Assembly (NCBI RefSeq): GCF_005484945.1
Contig: NZ_CP034035.1
Span: forward strand, 3,100,001 to 3,164,000
Length of the DNA: 64,000 nt
Source: Brenneria rubrifaciens
GTDB lineage: Bacteria > Pseudomonadota > Gammaproteobacteria > Enterobacterales > Enterobacteriaceae
Reading direction: 5' to 3'
Each line of letters opens with the position of its first letter. The stretch's first letter is position 1. A model generated the notes under the pieces. That model was given only the letters and a program-made list of their open reading frames with translations, did not search any database and was not told the DNA's origin. Shown here one piece after another: positions 47,890-55,524 of the stretch. A program made the position numbers and the translations under genes.

Positions 47890-48842
47890 TGCCACAGGCC
47901 AACATCGTCCACGCAATCAATGGAATGTACTGCGAGATGCAGGCGCGCCCCCTGTTGCTGAGCTGGGGGCTGGATAACAGCGCGCAACTGCATTACCCCG
48001 GCGCAATGCCGTCCGGCTGGCTGACAGAGGCGCTGGACCAGTTGTTCATTGCGCTGCCCACGTTGTCCGGCGTGACGCTCCCCTGGCAGGAATGGCGCGA
48101 CGCGCCGGACGCGCTGGCGCTGTTTGAACAGATCCAATGCGATTTTCTGGCGCGGGAAACATTCTGGCAACTCCCGCTGTGGCTGCGCGGTACGCGCGCC
48201 TTGCCGACGCCGGCGCCAGCCCTGCAATATGACGCCGCGCGCGCGCTTTGCTATCCGCTGCGCCCGGCGCGGCCGCAGGGCGAAGTTTACTGTCGTTATG
48301 ACCCGCGCGTCAGGCAGACGCTGAGCTTCCGCCTGCCTGACGCCGATCGCGACACGCCGCTGTTTACCCGCTGGATGAACGACGATCGCGTTGCGTTCTT
48401 CTGGGAACAGCGCGGCCCGGAAACCCTGCAATATGATTACCTGACCAGCAAACTTGAAGACGCTCATCTGTACCCGCTCATCGGTTGTTATGACGATCGG
48501 CTCTTCGGCTATTTTGAAGTTTACTGGGCAGCCGAAGATCGCATTGGCCGCCACTACCGCTGGCAACCGTTCGATCGTGGTCTGCACATGCTGGTCGGTG
48601 AGCAGAACTGGCGCGGCGCAATGTTCGTTCGCAGTTGGCTGCGCGGGCTAACGCACTACCTTTACCTGGATGCCCCGCAAACCGGGCGGATAGTGGCCGA
48701 ACCGCGCGCGGATAATCAGCGGTTGTTCCGCCACCTGCCGGAAGCAGGCTACCGCACCGTCAAAGAATTCGATTTTCCGCACAAACGTTCGCGTCTGATC
48801 TTGAACCAGCGCCACGCCTTTTTCACGGAGGTGGGACTGTGA
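47886..48842 (+). CDS. iucB: N6-hydroxylysine O-acetyltransferase IucB
   Basis: Acetyl-CoA-dependent acylation of N6-hydroxylysine, the second step of aerobactin synthesis. 318 residues (315 in E. coli). The C-terminal GNAT-like domain begins around TRWMNDDRVAFFWEQRG (residue 160) and continues through CYDDRLFGYFEVYWAAEDRI, FDRGLHMLVGEQNWRG and KEFDFPHKRSRLI. Two adjacent ATGs could serve as start. Overlaps both neighbours. Confidence 0.95.
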   Translation: MMPQANIVHAINGMYCEMQARPLLLSWGLDNSAQLHYPGAMPSGWLTEALDQLFIALPTLSGVTLPWQEWRDAPDALALFEQIQCDFLARETFWQLPLWLRGTRALPTPAPALQYDAARALCYPLRPARPQGEVYCRYDPRVRQTLSFRLPDADRDTPLFTRWMNDDRVAFFWEQRGPETLQYDYLTSKLEDAHLYPLIGCYDDRLFGYFEVYWAAEDRIGRHYRWQPFDRGLHMLVGEQNWRGAMFVRSWLRGLTHYLYLDAPQTGRIVAEPRADNQRLFRHLPEAGYRTVKEFDFPHKRSRLILNQRHAFFTEVGL

Positions 48843-50590
48843 CGATGGATCACCGCGAAGACTGGCAGCGGGTTAACCGGCTGCTGGTCGCTAAAATGCT
48901 GGCGGAGCTGGAGTACGAGCGTACGCTGCTGGCTCGGCCCGAAGGCGAAGGCCAGTGGCGGATTTCGCTGCCGGAAAGCGACTGGTGCTTTGCCGCCCGC
49001 CGCGGGATTTGGGGCTGGCTGTGGATCGACGCGGACAGCGTGCGCTGCGAGCAGTCTTCCATCGCGGCGGACCTGCTGCTCAGACAACTCGCCCCGCTGA
49101 TCGGGATGAATGACGCGCAGATAGCGGAGCACCTGGAAGATCTGTACGCCACGCTGCGTGGCGACCTGCAACTGCTGCACCGCCGTCGGGGCATGCGGGC
49201 GCAGGATCTGATCGCGTTGGACGCCGATACGCTACAGTGCCTGCTGTCCGGCCACCCTAAATTCATCTTCAACAAAGGGCGTCGCGGCTGGGGACTGGAC
49301 GACCTGCGCCGCTACGCCCCGGAATATCGGCAAACGTTCCGCCTGCACTGGCTGGCGGTGCGGCGTGAACGCACGGTGTGGAGCCACGACGACGAGGTGT
49401 CGGTGGATACTTTACTGCAAAGCGCTATGGATGAGGCTGAATATCAGCGCTTCCAACAGCACTGGCAGACGCTGGGCCTGACGGAAGCGTGGTTGCCGAT
49501 GCCGGTACATCCCTGGCAGTGGCAGCAGAAAATCGCCCTGAACTTTCTGCCTCAACTGGCGCAACAGGAGATCGTGTCGCTGGGAGAATTCGGCGATCGC
49601 TATCTGGCGCAACAATCGCTGCGCACGCTGACCAACGCCAGCCGGCGCAGCCCGTTGGATATCAAACTACCGTTAACCATTTACAACACCTCGTGTTATC
49701 GCGGCATTCCCGGCAAGTACATAGCCGCAGGTCCGCTCGCCTCGCGCTGGCTACAGCAGATCGTCGCCAGCGATTCGACGCTCAACGCCAGCGGCGCCGT
49801 TATCCTCGGCGAACCGGCGGCGGGCTATCTGGCGCATTCAGGCTATCAGGCGCTCGAGCAGGCGCCCTATCGGTATCAGGAAATGCTGGGGATCATCTGG
49901 CGGGAAAACCCCTCCCGCTATCTGCGTCCCGGCGAGCAGGCGATCCTCATGGCGACACTGATGGAGTGTGACGAACAGGGACAGCCGCTGATCGGCGCCT
50001 ACATCGCCCAGTCAGGACTCGACGCCGGGACGTGGCTGCGGCAGTTGTTCCGCGTCACGGTGGTGCCGCTTTACCACCTGCTGTGCTGCTATGGCGTATC
50101 ACTTATCGCCCACGGTCAGAACATTACGCTGGCCATGAAAGATGGTCGCCCGCAGCGGGTGCTGCTGAAAGATTTCCAGGGCGATATGCGGCTGGTGGAA
50201 GACGATTTCCCCGAGAAGCGCTCCCTGCCTGACGCGGTCAGCGACGTGACGGTGCGCCTGAGCGCCGATTATCTGATCCACGACTTGCAGACCGGTCATT
50301 TCGTCACGGTACTGCGCTTTATCTCCCCGCTCACCGAACGGTTGGGGGTCAGCGAAACCCGGTTTTACCAACTGCTGGCCGGTGAGCTACGCGCCTACAT
50401 GACCGACCATCCCCACCTGGCCGAACGCTTTGCATTGTTTGATCTCTTCAAACCCGAGATCATCCGAGTGGTGCTCAACCCCGTGAAGTTAACCTTCTGC
50501 GAACATGACGGCGGCAGCCGCATGTTGCCCAATTATCTTCAGGATTTGCTAAACCCGCTGTGGCTAGTCACACAGGAGTCAGTACAATGA
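48839..50590 (+). CDS. iucC: Aerobactin synthase IucC (NIS synthetase)
   Basis: Joins the second acetyl-hydroxylysine to the IucA product to complete aerobactin. About 583 residues (580 in E. coli). It contains SGHPKFIFNKGRRGWG near 140, PVHPWQWQQKIALNF near 222, LRTLTNASRRSPLDIKLPLT near 262 and AHGQNITLAMKDGRPQRVLL near 425. The GTG at 48839 is favoured by a GGAGG 7 bases upstream; the ATG at 48845 matches the E. coli N-terminus better. Stop overlaps iucD (ATGA). Confidence 0.95.
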   Translation: MTMDHREDWQRVNRLLVAKMLAELEYERTLLARPEGEGQWRISLPESDWCFAARRGIWGWLWIDADSVRCEQSSIAADLLLRQLAPLIGMNDAQIAEHLEDLYATLRGDLQLLHRRRGMRAQDLIALDADTLQCLLSGHPKFIFNKGRRGWGLDDLRRYAPEYRQTFRLHWLAVRRERTVWSHDDEVSVDTLLQSAMDEAEYQRFQQHWQTLGLTEAWLPMPVHPWQWQQKIALNFLPQLAQQEIVSLGEFGDRYLAQQSLRTLTNASRRSPLDIKLPLTIYNTSCYRGIPGKYIAAGPLASRWLQQIVASDSTLNASGAVILGEPAAGYLAHSGYQALEQAPYRYQEMLGIIWRENPSRYLRPGEQAILMATLMECDEQGQPLIGAYIAQSGLDAGTWLRQLFRVTVVPLYHLLCCYGVSLIAHGQNITLAMKDGRPQRVLLKDFQGDMRLVEDDFPEKRSLPDAVSDVTVRLSADYLIHDLQTGHFVTVLRFISPLTERLGVSETRFYQLLAGELRAYMTDHPHLAERFALFDLFKPEIIRVVLNPVKLTFCEHDGGSRMLPNYLQDLLNPLWLVTQESVQ

Positions 50591-51915
50591 AAGAACAACT
50601 GGATTTCATCGGCATCGGCATTGGTCCGTTCAACTTGAGTATTTCCGCCCTGGCGCAGCCGTTGCCCGATTTCCGTACCCGCTTTTTTGAACGTAAACCC
50701 CACTTTGCCTGGCACCCCGGCATGCTGGTGCCCGACTGCCATATGCAGACCTCGTTTCTGAAGGATCTGGTCAGCGCGGTGGAACCTTGCAGCCCTTTCA
50801 GTTTCATCAACTATTTGGTGCAGAAAAAGAAATTCTACCGTTTTCTGACAACCGAGATGCGCACCGTCTCACGGGACGAATTCTCCGACTATCTCGGCTG
50901 GGCCGCCGATAACATGGATAACCTCTCCTTCAACGTGCCGGTTTATGCCGTCGACTTCGACGACCAGCGGCAGCGTTTCATCGTCGAGACGCAGGATGGC
51001 GTCTGGCAGGCGCGTCATGTCTGCGTGGGTATCGGCAAACAGCCCTATCTGCCGGAGTGCGTCAGCAACATCACAGACGACTGCTTCCACGCCAGTGAAA
51101 TGAATCTGCGCAAACCAACGCTGGCGGGCAAAACCATCACCGTGGTCGGCGGCGGGCAAAGCGGCGCCGATCTTTTCCTGAATATATTGCGCGGTGAATG
51201 GGGCGACCCTGCGCACATCAACTGGGTATCGCGGCGTAACAATTTCAATGCGCTGGATGAAGCGCCGTTCGCCAACGAATACTTCACGCCGGACTATGTC
51301 ACCAGTTTCCTCGGCCTGGAGGAAAACACCAAACAAGGTATGCTGACGGAACAGAAAATGACGTCGGACGGCATTACCGCGGAGTCACTGCTGGCGATCT
51401 ATCGCGAACTGTACCATCGCTTTGACGTGCTACGGCAGCCGCGCAACGCCATACTGCTGCCTAGCCGTTCCCTGACGGCCTTATACCAAACCGGATCGGG
51501 CTACCAGCTCCAGCTTCACCATAAGCTGGACAACGGCCAGGATCTGTTGCAAAGCGACGTAGTGATCTTTGCGACCGGCTATCGCTCTGCCCGGCCTGAG
51601 GTACTGTCACCGATGCACCGCCGTCTGTCCGTCTCCGACGAGGGCAGCTATCAGATTAACCCCGACTTCACGCTGGACTGGCGCGGTCCCGGAGAAAATC
51701 ACCTGTTCGCGGTCAATTCCAGCATGCAGCAGCACGGTATCGCCGAGCCGCAGTTAAGCCTGATGGCCTGGCGTTCCGCCAGTATTCTTAATCGGGCGCT
51801 GGGAAAAGAATATTTCGATCTCAGCATGCCCCCTTCGTTTATCGAATGGCGCAGCGGGATCAATCCCACCACGGCAAGTCACGATAAGATGACGCGTGAC
51901 AGCAACACAGCATGA
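50587..51915 (+). CDS. iucD: L-lysine N6-monooxygenase IucD
   Basis: FAD- and NADPH-dependent hydroxylation of the lysine side chain, the first step of aerobactin synthesis. 442 residues from the ATG at 50587. FAD-binding GIGIGPFNLSISALAQ at residues 9-24, FLKDLVSAVEPCSPFSF near 60, NADPH-binding VVGGGQSGADLFLNI near 187, and the C-terminal ATGYRSARPE. The frame extends upstream into iucC, but the family start and ATGA overlap support 50587. Confidence 0.95.
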   Translation: MKEQLDFIGIGIGPFNLSISALAQPLPDFRTRFFERKPHFAWHPGMLVPDCHMQTSFLKDLVSAVEPCSPFSFINYLVQKKKFYRFLTTEMRTVSRDEFSDYLGWAADNMDNLSFNVPVYAVDFDDQRQRFIVETQDGVWQARHVCVGIGKQPYLPECVSNITDDCFHASEMNLRKPTLAGKTITVVGGGQSGADLFLNILRGEWGDPAHINWVSRRNNFNALDEAPFANEYFTPDYVTSFLGLEENTKQGMLTEQKMTSDGITAESLLAIYRELYHRFDVLRQPRNAILLPSRSLTALYQTGSGYQLQLHHKLDNGQDLLQSDVVIFATGYRSARPEVLSPMHRRLSVSDEGSYQINPDFTLDWRGPGENHLFAVNSSMQQHGIAEPQLSLMAWRSASILNRALGKEYFDLSMPPSFIEWRSGINPTTASHDKMTRDSNTA

Positions 51916-51943
51916 TAATCACGATTTTTATGAGAGAGTGAAG

Positions 51944-54142
51944 ATGTTAAAGATAAAAAAAATACACTGGGTAATCCCTCCATCGCTGTTGACCGCGCTT
52001 ATTCCGGGCATCGGACAGGCGCAGTCCGCTAATGACCAGATGGTGGTCAGCGCCAGCCGTACGCTTCGCACGGTCGAACAGATGGCGCAAACCACCTGGG
52101 TCATTGACAGCGATCAGATTGAACAGCAGGTGCAAGGCGGCAAAGAACTGAAGGACGTGCTGGCGCAGTTGATTCCAGGTCTGGACGTCAGCAGCCAGAG
52201 CCGGACAAACTACGGCATGAACATGCGCGGACGCAGCATCATCGTCATGGTCGATGGCGTCCGCCTGAACTCCTCGCGTTCGGACAGCCGACAGCTTGAC
52301 TCAATCGATCCGTTCAACATCGACCATATCGAGGTGATATCCGGGGCGACCTCACTCTACGGCGGCGGCAGCACCGGCGGATTGATCAATCTGGTGACCA
52401 AAAAAGGACAGGCGGATCGGCAGGTCGAGCTGGAGCTGGGCAGCAAAAGCGGTTTCGGCGGCAATCGCGATCATGACGATCGCGTCGCGGCGGCGGTGGG
52501 CGGCGGTAACGAGAATATCGCCGGCCGACTTTCCGTCGCTTATCAAAAATTTGGCGCCTGGTACGACGGCAAAGGCAATGACGTATTACTGGATAATACC
52601 CAGACCGGTCTGCAATACTCCGATCGCCTCGACGTGATGGGAACCGGCACGTTGAATATTGATGAAAATCAGCAAATTCAATTGGTTACCCAGTATTATA
52701 AAAGCGAGGGCGACGGCAAACATGGGCTTTATCTTGGCGAAAACTTCTCCGCCGTGACCGGCAACGGGCAGGCTGGCAACAGCAGCGGCCTGCATTCAGA
52801 CCGTCTCTCCGGCACCGAACGTCATCTGATCAGTCTGCAATACGGCAACACCGATTTCTGGGGACAGAGTTTGGTGGCGCAGGTTTATTACCGCGACGAA
52901 GCACAGTCCTTCTACCCCTTCCCGACGCTAAGCAGCGGCAGGGTAAGCAGCCTGTCATCCTCCGAGCAAAACACCAGCCAGTATGGGGCCAAACTCACCT
53001 TTAACAGCACCCCGCTTGACGCGTTAACGCTGACCTACGGTATTGACGCCGATCATGAAACGTTCGACGCTAACCAGATGTTCTTCGATCTGGCGCGCGC
53101 CAGCCAGTCCGGGGGACTGGACAACCAGCAGATTTTCAGCGTTGCGCGTTACCCAGACTATAGCATCACCAATCTGGCGCCGTTCCTGCAAACCAGCTAC
53201 GACATCACGCCGATGTTTACGCTCAGCGGTGGCGTACGCTATCAGTGGACCAAAAATAAGGTAAAGGATTTTATCGGTTACACCCAGCAGCAGGGTATCG
53301 CCAATGGCACCGCGACATCCGCGGACACGATCCCCGGCGGCGGCACCGACTACAACAACGTATTGTTTAACGCGGGTATCCTCGCCCATCTGACGGAAAA
53401 ACAGCAGGCATGGTTTAATTTTTCACAGGGCATCGAGTTACCGGACCCTGGCAAATACTATGGGCTGGGAAATTACCAGTTGGTTAACGGCCATTACCAG
53501 TTGCTTAACAGCGTCAACATTAACCAGTCCAAAATGGAAGGCATCAAGGTCGACTCCTATGAACTGGGCTGGCGCTACACCGGCGATAATCTGCATACCC
53601 AAATTGCGGCTTATTATTCCCTTTCGGATAGGTCGGTCGAAGTTAACCGGGCAGACATGACCATTTTCGTCAAACCCAATGAACGCCGCATCTATGGTGT
53701 GGAAGGCGCCGCTGATTATTTCTTTAGCGACAGCGACTGGAGCACCGGGGTGAACTTCAATCTGGTCAAATCCGAACTCAAATCCAATGGCTCGTGGGAT
53801 AAGCTGGACGTGCGGGATGCCAGCGCGTCAAAAACCGTCGCTTATGTCAACTGGGCGCCTGATGACTGGTCGCTGCGTCTGCAAACCCAGCAAACGTTCG
53901 ACGTTTCGGATGCGGCCGGCCGGAAAATCGACGGCTACAATACCCTCGATTTTATCGGCAGCTATGCGCTACCGGTCGGCAAAATCAGCTTTAGCGTGGA
54001 AAACCTGTTGGACAAGCAGTACACCACTACCTGGGGGCAACGGGCGCCGCTCCAATACAGCCCGACCTATGGCCCAACATCGCTATATGAATATAAAGGA
54101 CGCGGCCGTACCTTTGGTCTGACCTATTCCGCCGTCTTTTAA
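51944..54142 (+). CDS. iutA: Ferric aerobactin TonB-dependent receptor IutA
   Basis: Outer-membrane barrel that imports ferric aerobactin with TonB energy; also a cloacin/phage receptor in E. coli. 732 residues from the ATG at 51944, exactly the E. coli length. Signal peptide ends in GIGQAQ-SA, the TonB box region is DQMVVSAS, and the plug follows with GGKELKDVLAQLIPGLDVSS and RGRSIIVMVDGVRLNSSRSD. The barrel ends in the aromatic residue of LTYSAVF. Translation probably couples to iucD, whose end it follows by 28 bases. Terminator downstream. Confidence 0.95.
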   Translation: MLKIKKIHWVIPPSLLTALIPGIGQAQSANDQMVVSASRTLRTVEQMAQTTWVIDSDQIEQQVQGGKELKDVLAQLIPGLDVSSQSRTNYGMNMRGRSIIVMVDGVRLNSSRSDSRQLDSIDPFNIDHIEVISGATSLYGGGSTGGLINLVTKKGQADRQVELELGSKSGFGGNRDHDDRVAAAVGGGNENIAGRLSVAYQKFGAWYDGKGNDVLLDNTQTGLQYSDRLDVMGTGTLNIDENQQIQLVTQYYKSEGDGKHGLYLGENFSAVTGNGQAGNSSGLHSDRLSGTERHLISLQYGNTDFWGQSLVAQVYYRDEAQSFYPFPTLSSGRVSSLSSSEQNTSQYGAKLTFNSTPLDALTLTYGIDADHETFDANQMFFDLARASQSGGLDNQQIFSVARYPDYSITNLAPFLQTSYDITPMFTLSGGVRYQWTKNKVKDFIGYTQQQGIANGTATSADTIPGGGTDYNNVLFNAGILAHLTEKQQAWFNFSQGIELPDPGKYYGLGNYQLVNGHYQLLNSVNINQSKMEGIKVDSYELGWRYTGDNLHTQIAAYYSLSDRSVEVNRADMTIFVKPNERRIYGVEGAADYFFSDSDWSTGVNFNLVKSELKSNGSWDKLDVRDASASKTVAYVNWAPDDWSLRLQTQQTFDVSDAAGRKIDGYNTLDFIGSYALPVGKISFSVENLLDKQYTTTWGQRAPLQYSPTYGPTSLYEYKGRGRTFGLTYSAVF

Positions 54143-54183
54143 TTCGCCTTCCCAGACACACAGAGAGCCCCGAACCGATCACG

Positions 54184-54212
54184 GCCGGGGCCATTGAACA
54201 GGCCGGCTTTTT
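54184..54212 (+). terminator. Probable terminator of the aerobactin operon
   Basis: GCCGGGGCC, 8-base loop, GGCCGGC with a two-base bulge, followed by five Ts. It lies 41 bases after iutA. Confidence 0.7.
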
Positions 54213-54418
54213 ACAACACCACATGCCCCCGCCGACACGCTGACGATGACACGTCCCAGCGCCGACATCACTGATCCCCCTCTTTGCGATCCCGCGGGAA
54301 ATCGCTGACTGTGCACGGGCGCTCCCGTCCATCAATCCGGCATGACTACGACGCTCCCCCAGCCAGAAAGACAAACTGAACCCCGACATACGTTCTCTCC
54401 CGCGTTGATGATCCCGCG
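54213..54418. other. Spacer between iutA and the candidate effector gene
   Basis: No gene seen. It contains a compact palindrome, CCCGCGGG flanked by GCGAT/ATCGC, near 54285-54305, and a short direct repeat of CCCGCGTT near 54400-54420. It may contain the effector gene's terminator. Confidence 0.4.
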
Positions 54419-55126
54419 TTAACGATGCTCGTCTATGTAGCGTTGCAAATTATTTCTGTAGGCATCCGTGTGCCCTGTTTCACACATGGTTCTGAAATAC
54501 GCATCAAAGGTGGAATAACGCGGGTCTTCATATTCATCTAAAACCCATAAAGAGGGAGAACCGTAATCCAGGCTCTGAATAACCGATTTTGCTTCCTTGT
54601 AATACCGGCCCATATCCAGCGCGGTCTGATACTCAACCTTTTCGCTATCATGAGCAGTCCTTTCGGGGCCGGCCAAGCCCTGAGAAAATTTGTCTCTGAC
54701 TTGCTTGAACTCCGCGGCTCTGCTCATGTTGCTTAATTCCAAAAGCATAATATTCAAAGGACGAAAATAGTTGCCCTTCGCGTTTTGCGCCGTGGATTCG
54801 GCTATCACCGCTTCCCGGCTGGGAAACCGGGTTTCCGCATGCCCGAAACTCTGTCCGATATCGCTGTCAGGCACAATACGCAGGGAGACGCCGCCTTCCC
54901 TATCAACACGATTCACTCTTTCCCGGAGTGTTTTTGATGCGTCATATATCATGCCAATCATATCGATCAGCGTATCGACTCTGCTGTCGCCATCTGGATT
55001 TTTAATATTCGACACGACATTAGACCAGGATGTACTGCCGCTGGAGGTACTCGCGCTTCCCTCAATGCCGCCACCACTAACAGGAATAAAGCCTGGTGCC
55101 GACGATTTCGATACACAATGTCCCAT
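54419..55126 (-). CDS. Unrecognised protein, candidate N-acylated type III effector
   Basis: 235 residues with no family I can name. It begins MGHCVSKSSAPG: Gly2, Cys4 and Ser6-Lys7 fit an N-myristoylation plus palmitoylation signal, the same pattern as the starts of XopE, HopAF1 and AvrB effectors from plant pathogens. Residues 10-35 are rich in Ser, Gly and Thr and poor in acidic residues, as type III secretion signals are. The rest is polar and helical, with a mid-protein GHAETRFPSREAVIAEST segment and a Tyr/Asp-rich C-terminal third. There is no membrane segment, no signal peptide, no HExxH and no obvious Cys-His catalytic pair. A GAGGAT ribosome site precedes the ATG, and an Hrp-box-like promoter lies 28 bases before it. 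The effector role is inference. Confidence 0.6.
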   Translation of the reverse strand: MGHCVSKSSAPGFIPVSGGGIEGSASTSSGSTSWSNVVSNIKNPDGDSRVDTLIDMIGMIYDASKTLRERVNRVDREGGVSLRIVPDSDIGQSFGHAETRFPSREAVIAESTAQNAKGNYFRPLNIMLLELSNMSRAAEFKQVRDKFSQGLAGPERTAHDSEKVEYQTALDMGRYYKEAKSVIQSLDYGSPSLWVLDEYEDPRYSTFDAYFRTMCETGHTDAYRNNLQRYIDEHR

Positions 55127-55131
55127 TACTC

Positions 55132-55137
55132 ATCCTC
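55132..55137 (-). promoter_or_regulatory. Ribosome binding site of the candidate effector gene
   Basis: GAGGAT on the minus strand ends 5 bases before the ATG at 55126. It supports that start codon, which creates the MG-acylation N-terminus. Confidence 0.7.
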
Positions 55138-55154
55138 AAATAATTGATTCAGCG

Positions 55155-55184
55155 TCTGTGTATACTTTCAAATCATCTGGTTCC
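55155..55184 (-). promoter_or_regulatory. Hrp-box-like (HrpL) promoter
   Basis: On the minus strand GGAACC, a 17-base spacer, then ACACAGA. The consensus is GGAACC, 15-16 bases, CCACNNA. The -35 element is perfect; the -10 element differs at its first base, and the spacer is one base long. It lies 28 bases before the effector candidate's ATG. Confidence 0.6.
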
Positions 55185-55196
55185 TTTTAAAATCAC

Positions 55197-55470
55197 AAAA
55201 AAAGCCAGCAAACGACTTGCTGGCTGGCGAAAAGCACCATTACTCAGAAGTTTTCTCTCTTGCTAACCACTATATCCAGTGACGGTATTCCTCTTCCGAC
55301 ATCGCCTCAATTCGCCACTGCGTCGCTTGCTGCAATAATGCCATGCGCTGCTCAGCAGACATCCAGCGCAGCCATTTCGCGTTGCACGTCAAAAGATAGG
55401 TCTGATAGAACCGATACAATTGGGAAATCGCCACAAGCCACCTCCTCGCTTTCATTATGGAAAAGTATCG
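55197..55470 (-). ncRNA. sgrS: Glucose-phosphate stress small RNA SgrS
   Basis: Dual-function RNA that base-pairs with ptsG and related mRNAs via Hfq and also encodes SgrT. Identified by position (divergent from sgrR), by the embedded sgrT frame, by the pairing core CTGAGTAATGGTG at 55235-55247 (E. coli: CTGAGTATTGGTG), and by the 3' terminator AGCCAGCAA, loop, TTGCTGGCT (55203-55225) with seven Ts. The 5' end is estimated; it lies a little upstream of the sgrT ribosome site. Transcription is expected to need SgrR. Confidence 0.85.
55270..55434 (-). CDS. sgrT: SgrT, small peptide inhibitor of the glucose PTS
   Basis: Encoded inside SgrS; in E. coli SgrT blocks glucose transport by PtsG. A GTG start at 55434, 6 bases after an AGGAGG ribosome site, gives 54 residues. 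The core RFYQTYLLTCNAKWLRWMSA plus EQRMALLQQATQW aligns with E. coli SgrT (QFYQHYF, WLRWLS, QRLTMLE). It is longer than the 43-residue E. coli peptide through an N-terminal AISQLY and an acidic C-terminal EAMSEEEYRHWI. An ATG seven codons upstream (55455) has no ribosome site. Confidence 0.85.
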   Translation of the reverse strand: MAISQLYRFYQTYLLTCNAKWLRWMSAEQRMALLQQATQWRIEAMSEEEYRHWI

Positions 55471-55524
55471 GCGTAATATAGGGAAAGATAAATTGATGAC
55501 TTTAAGGCCGGGAGTTCCTCTTTT

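Noticed and set aside
54027..54389. Minus-strand frame overlapping the iutA 3' end
   Set aside because: Half of it is antisense to iutA; the rest has low-complexity Gly/Arg/Cys composition and no start signal.
54419..55126. Assignment of the orphan protein to HopX/XopE, AvrB or the M91 protease family
   Set aside because: Only the acylated N-terminus is similar. The catalytic Cys-His motif of HopX, the AvrB fold signature stretches and the HExxH of M91 are not visible, so no family name is given.
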